Shown here: positions 59,123 to 64,000 of the stretch, piece by piece
How positions within the stretch are numbered: the first letter of the stretch is position 1
How the letters are laid out: every line of letters starts with the position of its first letter
Source of the DNA: Raoultibacter phocaeensis
Lineage (GTDB): Bacteria > Actinomycetota > Coriobacteriia > Coriobacteriales > Eggerthellaceae
NCBI RefSeq assembly: GCF_901411515.1
Contig: NZ_CABDUX010000002.1
Span: 682,001 to 746,000 of the forward strand
Direction: 5' to 3'
DNA: 64,000 nucleotides
Position numbers and translations under genes: made by a program
The notes under the pieces: generated by a model
Seen by the model: the letters and a program-made list of their open reading frames with translations, nothing else
Told to the model about the DNA's origin: nothing
Database searches by the model: none

Positions 59123-61192
59123 TCACCCTTTCAGTGCGCCGGCGGCCTCGAGCGCGTCGGCGACGTGCCCCAAGTCGTACGATTCAAGCGTTTCGCGGGT
59201 GGGGCAGCCGGTCGCCACATCCCAGCCCTCGTGCTCGTAGAAGCGGTCCTTCACGGTTTCGAAGCGCTCGCGGTCGAGCGTGCGGTCGAGACAGGCGCCG
59301 TACGACCATTTCCCGTCCTCGTACACGGGCAGCGGGTAGGGCGCGCTGGTCGGAAGCGAGTAGACGAATTCGGCGAACACCTCCTGATCGCGATGGCGTC
59401 CCTGCATGTGCCAGATGGCGCGGTCGAGCGTGTAGATCTTCTTGCCCATCTCGAGGCTCTCATCGAACGTGATGTCGATGCCGGTGACCGCCTTGTACAT
59501 GCGCGGTTCGAAGTTCGGCGTCGCGGGCGTGATGTCGCCGGTGGGCGAGGCGTACTCGATGAGGTGGGGCCACAGCCAGTCGCACATGCCCATCGACTGC
59601 ACCCAGAAGCGTCCGTAATGGCGCATCCAGGCGACTTTCTCGATCGTCGCGTCGGAGTAGATGCCCTCTTCGCTGTAATCGAAGCAAAGCGGATCGCCGA
59701 GCGTCGTCGATTCGGCAAGACGGTTCGCCATGTCTTCGGCCGAGATGAGCGGCTCTTCGCCGACCATGCTGCATATCATCGGCATCCAGTGCACGTGCCA
59801 GTTGAGTCCGTGCTCGTTCACGTCGCGCTCGCTCATGACGCTCGCATAGCTCCACTCGACCTCGAGGCGCGGGTCGTAATGGTAGTAGTAGCCCCATTGC
59901 GGGTACTGGAAGGTGCCGTTGGCGCTGTCCTCTTCCCAGCGGCCCCACTTCTTGACGGCGCGCGCCGATCCTTCGGCGAGGTCTGCGCCGATATCCTCGC
60001 GGTATGCGATCGCCTTGATGAACGCCTCGGCGAACTCCCATGATCCGAACTTGTCGAAGGGCAGGTTCGACTCGATTTCCTTGCCGGGTCCCATGACGCC
60101 CATCTTGTAGAGGTTGCGGCAGTACGAGATGATGCTCGTTTCGAACCCGTTCATACCGAGCTTGTTCTGCAAGTCGGCTGCGCGGATCTGGTCTTTGAGG
60201 TTGTCGGCGGACATGTAGAACAACGAGGCGGCGCACATGATGCCGTTGCCCACGCCGTCATCGAAGTTGTGGCGGCAGTTGCGGAAGCATCCCTGGCATC
60301 CGTAGGGGCGCGAGATCATATCGCGGGCGTTCCAGTAAATGCCGTTGAAACCGGGATGCCGCGTGATGAAGCCGTACACGGCAGCATCGGGATTGGGCGT
60401 TTCGAGCACCGGGTCGTCCACGTTGTAGGAGAACTTCTGCTGGAACTCTACGCGCAGATCGATGAGCGCCGCCGGATCGGCAACGGGGACGCTGCCCGTG
60501 CCGAGGAAGCTCACGGCTTTGAGGTTCTTCGATCCCCATACGGCTCCGAGCCCGCTTTGTCCTGCGTGGTGGCTTGCGTCATGGGTGATGGTGGCCGTGC
60601 GACCGAGGTTCTCTCCTGTCGGCCCGATGCACATGACCGCGGGCTTTTGGGTGGTGCGGCCGCCGTCGCGCGACGTTCCCACCGTGTACCATTCGCCGTC
60701 GGGCGTGCCGCCGGTTACGCGATCCCAGATGGCCTCTTGGGTCTGGGCGGTGTCGAGGCCCCACAGCTCGTCGGCGTTGTGGAACTCGACCTCGCCATTG
60801 ATCACGTTCACCCAGGTCTTCTCAGAGGCCTTGCCCTTGACCAGGTAGGCGTCGTATCCGGCTGCCTTGATCATGCCGCCGATTCTGCCGCCCATGCTCG
60901 AGCGGGTGAACCATTCCGGATCGGCGAACGATCCGATGCCCTGGATTTCGACGCGGGCCGAGGCCGAGGGCACGGGGGTGCCTGAGAACGGATTGGTGCA
61001 TACGGTGACGACGTTGCCCTCGTCGAAGGGGCCGACGGTCTTGTCTTCGCAGAAGTCCCAGAACAGGGCCGATCCCATGCCGTGGCCGCCTCCCCATTGC
61101 TGGTAGGGGGAAGAGTCGATCGTTTCTGCGGTCTGGTTCGTGAGGTCTATGATGAGGATCTTTCCGACGAATCCTCCGGTTGCTTGTGGCAT
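59123..61192 (-). CDS. Aldehyde ferredoxin oxidoreductase (tungsten/AOR family)
   Basis: 689 residues, GAGGAGG before ATG 61192. AOR fold signatures: FVGKILIIDLTNQTAETID, MGGRIGGMIKAAGYDAYLVK, CIGPTGENLGRTATI, SGLGAVWGSKNLKAVSF, the cluster motif YGCQGCFRNCRHNF (CxxCxxxC) and the distal SMGMCDWLWP Cys. It should bind a bis-pyranopterin tungsten cofactor and one 4Fe-4S cluster and oxidise or reduce carbonyl or carboxyl groups. It has no signal peptide. The operon (cytochrome b, Tat ferredoxin, AOR, small protein) resembles E. coli ydhYVWXUT in gene types. The real substrate is unknown. Confidence 0.93.
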   Translation of the reverse strand: MPQATGGFVGKILIIDLTNQTAETIDSSPYQQWGGGHGMGSALFWDFCEDKTVGPFDEGNVVTVCTNPFSGTPVPSASARVEIQGIGSFADPEWFTRSSMGGRIGGMIKAAGYDAYLVKGKASEKTWVNVINGEVEFHNADELWGLDTAQTQEAIWDRVTGGTPDGEWYTVGTSRDGGRTTQKPAVMCIGPTGENLGRTATITHDASHHAGQSGLGAVWGSKNLKAVSFLGTGSVPVADPAALIDLRVEFQQKFSYNVDDPVLETPNPDAAVYGFITRHPGFNGIYWNARDMISRPYGCQGCFRNCRHNFDDGVGNGIMCAASLFYMSADNLKDQIRAADLQNKLGMNGFETSIISYCRNLYKMGVMGPGKEIESNLPFDKFGSWEFAEAFIKAIAYREDIGADLAEGSARAVKKWGRWEEDSANGTFQYPQWGYYYHYDPRLEVEWSYASVMSERDVNEHGLNWHVHWMPMICSMVGEEPLISAEDMANRLAESTTLGDPLCFDYSEEGIYSDATIEKVAWMRHYGRFWVQSMGMCDWLWPHLIEYASPTGDITPATPNFEPRMYKAVTGIDITFDESLEMGKKIYTLDRAIWHMQGRHRDQEVFAEFVYSLPTSAPYPLPVYEDGKWSYGACLDRTLDRERFETVKDRFYEHEGWDVATGCPTRETLESYDLGHVADALEAAGALKG

Positions 61193-61213
61193 TGGTATCC
61201 TCCTCGTTGGTTG

Positions 61214-62005
61214 CTATTCTTCGGTGGCGGTATCATCGGCGGGCGGCGTCTTCACGACCGATGCGGTCGGAACCGAGACGTCGGGCTTCACGCGGCCCTC
61301 GTCGTCGATGGGGAAGCCGATGATCGCCCAGTGTTCGTTGCGCAGGTTCACGTCGTAGCCCTCGTCGCTTTGACGGGGGATGGTGTGAGTGAACGAGATG
61401 GCGCGCATGGGACAGACCTCGATGCACGCCTGCTTGCCGTTCGGACCGCCCTCTTCGTTCCAGTACGGCGTGTTGAGGCACAGGTCGCATTTCTGCGCGC
61501 ATTTGTCCTCGTAGTTCCATTGTACGCGCGAGGGCGTGAAGGGGCAGGCCTCGATGCACCGCTCGCAGCCGATGCATTTGCCTTCGGCAACGAGACGCAC
61601 GCCCGTTTCGGGATCGGCGTGCATGGCTCCGGTGGGGCAGGCGTCGACGCATGAGGGGTAGGGACACTGGCGGCATTGGTTCTGCTGCACGTCGTACGGG
61701 AAGCATCCGAGCGGGTTTTTTGTGAGCTGCAAACGCGAGAGGTTCACGTTCGTGCGCCCGCTGTGGGCGAGCGAGCAGGCGAGCATGCAGGTTTCGCAGC
61801 CGCCGCATTTCTTGGTGTCGACGAGCAGATATCCGTCGGACGATTCGACGGCGTACACCTCGTCGCCTACGAGGAAGGCGGAAACGCCCGCTCCGGCGAG
61901 TATCGCGCCGATGCCGACTCCGCCGATCGCCGCGATGAAGTCGCGGCGTGTTACCGTTTTAGCCGCAGCCTTCTCGTTGGCGGCATTCGTGCTTGCATCA
62001 GACAT
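61214..62005 (-). CDS. Tat-exported 4Fe-4S ferredoxin-type electron transfer subunit
   Basis: 263 residues from ATG 62005 (GGAAGG upstream; the frame to 62128 runs through the cytochrome gene). A twin-arginine signal KTVTRRDFIAAIGGVGIGAI with hydrophobic core to about residue 50. Four cysteine motifs: CGGCETCMLACSLAH, CRQCPYPSCVDACP, CIGCERCIEACP and CAQKCDLC with CIEVCP. It fits the NrfC/DmsB group with up to four clusters. It should carry electrons between the cytochrome b and AOR. Its ATG lies eight bases inside the cytochrome gene end, so it is coupled. Confidence 0.92.
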   Translation of the reverse strand: MSDASTNAANEKAAAKTVTRRDFIAAIGGVGIGAILAGAGVSAFLVGDEVYAVESSDGYLLVDTKKCGGCETCMLACSLAHSGRTNVNLSRLQLTKNPLGCFPYDVQQNQCRQCPYPSCVDACPTGAMHADPETGVRLVAEGKCIGCERCIEACPFTPSRVQWNYEDKCAQKCDLCLNTPYWNEEGGPNGKQACIEVCPMRAISFTHTIPRQSDEGYDVNLRNEHWAIIGFPIDDEGRVKPDVSVPTASVVKTPPADDTATEE

Positions 62006-62843
62006 GATCGATACCTTCCTTCCGTCCTTGTGCGGCAAACGGGGCGCCCGCGCCGTCCTTCTCGTCATTCGTCTCATCGGCGCCTTCGATAGCGCCTTTC
62101 TCCTCAAGCTCTTCGACCCAGGCGGCATGCTCGTGCTTGGCGTGATCGAGCGGCAGATAGCCGGTGAACATCGATTTCAGCGTCTTCCACGAAACCGGCA
62201 GGATTGCTCCGAAGAACACGTGCGCGAGGAAGAACAGAAGCATGAGCGCCGCGGAGATGTCGTGGATCCATGTGATTGCGTTCATGAAGCCCTCGGGAAG
62301 CGCGATCGCGTGCGCGAGCACTTTGAACAAGCCGCTCACCAGCACCGCAACGGTTGCCACAATGGCGAGGATGAACGCCATGCGCTCGCTTTCGAAGTAC
62401 TTCGCCTCTTTGGGATACGTGCACTTCTTGACGCCGAGCAGGCTTCCGTAGTGGTTGAGCGTATAGGTGATGGCGTTTTTAGTGGGCATGTGCTCGCCGA
62501 AGCGCCAGCGCGAGATGATGGTGTTCCCGAGCCAGTAGAACGTGCCGAACAAAAACAGCAGCGCGAACACGAAATGCACGTTGAACCACAGCGCAGTTGA
62601 GGCGTCGGTCGTCACGAACGCGGGGGTGAACCTCGTTCCGAGGATGATGCCCGACACGAGCAGCAGCGCCGTGCCGAGCGCATGGGTCCAATGCGATACA
62701 CGCGCGGGCCCATCGTGTCTCAGTATCCGGTTTCCCCTGATGACGGGGTCTTGACGCTTGCTCAAGCCCGCCACCAGTAATCCTAAGAAGGGGGCCGCGA
62801 ATACGAGCCAGGTGAATTGGTCGAACAAAAGCGTTTCCTGCAT
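61998..62843 (-). CDS. Cytochrome b (formate dehydrogenase gamma/cytochrome b561-like) subunit
   Basis: 281 residues, AGGAG before ATG 62843. Five hydrophobic segments: residues 10-27, 55-70 (WTHALGTALLLVSGIIL), 90-107, 155-172, 195-215. The heme histidines are expected at HWTHALG (His51/His54), HFVFALLFL and WIHDISAALMLLFFLAHVFF. The C-terminal 60 residues are a charged tail. It takes electrons to or from the menaquinone pool. First gene of the AOR operon. Confidence 0.85.
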   Translation of the reverse strand: MQETLLFDQFTWLVFAAPFLGLLVAGLSKRQDPVIRGNRILRHDGPARVSHWTHALGTALLLVSGIILGTRFTPAFVTTDASTALWFNVHFVFALLFLFGTFYWLGNTIISRWRFGEHMPTKNAITYTLNHYGSLLGVKKCTYPKEAKYFESERMAFILAIVATVAVLVSGLFKVLAHAIALPEGFMNAITWIHDISAALMLLFFLAHVFFGAILPVSWKTLKSMFTGYLPLDHAKHEHAAWVEELEEKGAIEGADETNDEKDGAGAPFAAQGRKEGIDHV

Positions 62844-62962
62844 CCCTGCTCCTCTCGATTACTCGTCTATGCATGGATTAGTATAGAAACGGCAGGCGAG
62901 AGGCCCAATGTGGCGGAAATGAACAGCGCTCAGCGTTTTCTGCGCAGACAGGGTGGTGCTAC

Positions 62963-62979
62963 CTGTTCAAAATGAACAG
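62963..62979. promoter_or_regulatory. Palindrome upstream of the AOR operon
   Basis: CTGTTCA-AAA-TGAACAG, perfect 7-bp arms, about 120 bases before the cytochrome b start. A half-site AATGAACAGC occurs at 62918-62927. Candidate operator. The rest of 62844-63267 shows no supportable gene. Confidence 0.5.
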
Positions 62980-63267
62980 CAAACGAAGCGAATGGGAGAG
63001 CATGGTGCCGAATCGGCGGTAAACGTGTGCCAGCCGTTCGCCAAACGAGCCGCGATCAAGCCTTGAAACCGGATCCGTTTTCGGTTTCGGGAAGGGTTTT
63101 CGCCCCCTTCGCTCGGCAATCGGCGCGTTTCGGGGCATCGGGGGTAGTAAATGCAGCCCTTGTTTGGCCGCTCGTCCGAGAAAAGCGACCGATGAATACG
63201 TAAGCGGGTTCGTGGGAAACGGGTCGGATAGCGCAAGGGCGCATGCTTCGAAGCGATGCGGGTGCAG

Positions 63268-64000
63268 CTAGAGGTTGCGGGAGAGCTCCTCGACTCCCTC
63301 GTCGGCGATGAATACGAACGCCTTGCCGCGCTGCTCGGCACGCAGGTATCCCGCTTCGGAGAGTTCAACGAGGTCGCGCCGGGCCGTTGCGTATGAAATC
63401 CGGTGTTTTTCCTGGTGGTAGCGGATATGGAATTCCGCAAGAGGCGTGCGTAGGGCCCGGGCGAGGATGGAGCGCTGCCGGTGGTTGAACCGCGCATCGG
63501 AGGAGAGCATGCTTTTCGCCGCGGAATCTTTGTCCGCCACCCCGGTGATGCGGGCTTCCGCTTCGTCGAGTGCGACTTTCATGCATTGCGCGGAAAGCGT
63601 GTGGTGTACGGTCAGATCGCAGCAGGTGCGCCTGAGCGTGCTTTCGTATTCAGCGGGGCTGCAGAGCGTGCGGTCGCCGAGTTTCCTATCAAGCCACCTG
63701 AGCTTTGCATGCGAGACGGGCACAAGGGCGAGGACGGGCAGGTCGTGCTTGAGGAAGAACAGCCTCGATGCGAGCGAGGCGACAAGCGAACTCGCAAAAC
63801 CGAACGGTTCGTGGTAGCGGATTGCGTCGGCAACGAGGTTGCCCTGCATGACGAGGAGGTCCTCGTCGTCTCCGCTCGCATTGGCGTACTCCATGATCGC
63901 ATCGAGCTGATGCTGCACGATGTTCCACGTCTGCTCGTCGATGGCCCCCGCCGAAGCTATAGAGAGCGATTCGATGTCATCGGGTGCGAGGCCTTCGGTC
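63268..64000 (-). CDS. Partial: degenerate Fic-like protein with C-terminal winged helix
   Basis: The frame remains open to the right edge, so the true start is outside the window; the apparent GTG at 63918 is internal to an unbroken frame. The visible 244 residues end in a DeoR/Fic-type winged helix (RFNHRQRSILARALRTPLAE, then SYATARRDLVELSEAGYLRA). Before it, RYHEPFGFASSLVASLASRL sits where Fic proteins carry the HPFxxGNGR active site, which is lost here. It may be a catalytically dead Fic relative acting as a regulator. A different winged-helix family is possible. Confidence 0.45.
   Translation of the reverse strand, partial: TEGLAPDDIESLSIASAGAIDEQTWNIVQHQLDAIMEYANASGDDEDLLVMQGNLVADAIRYHEPFGFASSLVASLASRLFFLKHDLPVLALVPVSHAKLRWLDRKLGDRTLCSPAEYESTLRRTCCDLTVHHTLSAQCMKVALDEAEARITGVADKDSAAKSMLSSDARFNHRQRSILARALRTPLAEFHIRYHQEKHRISYATARRDLVELSEAGYLRAEQRGKAFVFIADEGVEELSRNL

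Noticed and set aside
1..64000. CRISPR arrays, IS elements with transposases, rRNA genes
   Set aside because: No regularly spaced repeats, no transposase-like protein and no rRNA sequence were seen.

Overview
The window looks like chromosomal DNA of a gut Coriobacteriia member, most likely Eggerthellaceae (Eggerthella/Gordonibacter/Raoultibacter type). The reasons are: moderately high GC; an arcABC arginine deiminase pathway with a YfcC-type carrier; a cytoplasmic molybdopterin oxidoreductase of the kind abundant in these anaerobes; cell-wall-binding-repeat-2 (CWB2) surface proteins; an oleate hydratase; and a tungsten-type aldehyde oxidoreductase. The family assignment is inference from gene content, not from a marker gene.

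Layout. (1) 1-518: end of a DUF3810 zinc-metalloprotease-like gene. (2) 586-10740: a compact phage-tail locus. A LexA/S24-type repressor diverges from an ArpU-like late regulator, followed by major tail protein, frameshifted tail chaperones, tape measure, Dit, hub, receptor-binding tip protein, membrane/holin proteins and a CWB2 endolysin. There is no integrase, terminase, portal, capsid or head-tail connector. This is the layout of a noncontractile (F-type, monocin-like) tailocin and is my main candidate for an undescribed system. (3) 10757-17679: TetR, DEAD-box helicase, DUF2510 protein, oleate hydratase, tRNA-Gly, glutaredoxin, and an XRE regulator fused to a complete desulfoferrodoxin. (4) 17943-23712: tRNA-Arg, then arcA-arcB-arcC and a YfcC carrier (arginine to ornithine plus ATP). 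(5) 23877-29898: molybdopterin oxidoreductase with ferredoxin subunit, LysR regulator, secreted CWB2 glucosaminidase. (6) 30061-39706: argS, MerR(TipAS)-ABC exporter, cation/proton antiporter, lipid kinase, DUF1836/DegV pair, tRNA-His, tRNA-Lys. (7) 39823-48603: MarR, DUF4230, an ABC exporter with divergent two-component system, SstT, tRNA-Leu. (8) 48620-49700: AT-richer antitoxin-toxin-GNAT cassette. (9) 49754-56050: a giant surface protein broken at a C7 homopolymer (phase-variation candidate), translationally coupled to a fused trehalose-phosphate synthase/phosphatase. (10) 56380-64000: a 31-bp perfect inverted repeat, small membrane protein, SufS, then an operon for cytochrome b, Tat-exported ferredoxin, AOR and a small protein, and finally a gene cut by the right edge that resembles a degenerate Fic protein.

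How it fits together: the host genes describe an arginine-fermenting, redox-enzyme-rich anaerobe with decorated cell walls. The tail locus carries its own regulators, lysis cassette and a cell-wall-binding endolysin using the same CWB2 module as the host's surface hydrolase. Every functional name rests on reading motifs in the translations; no database search was run.
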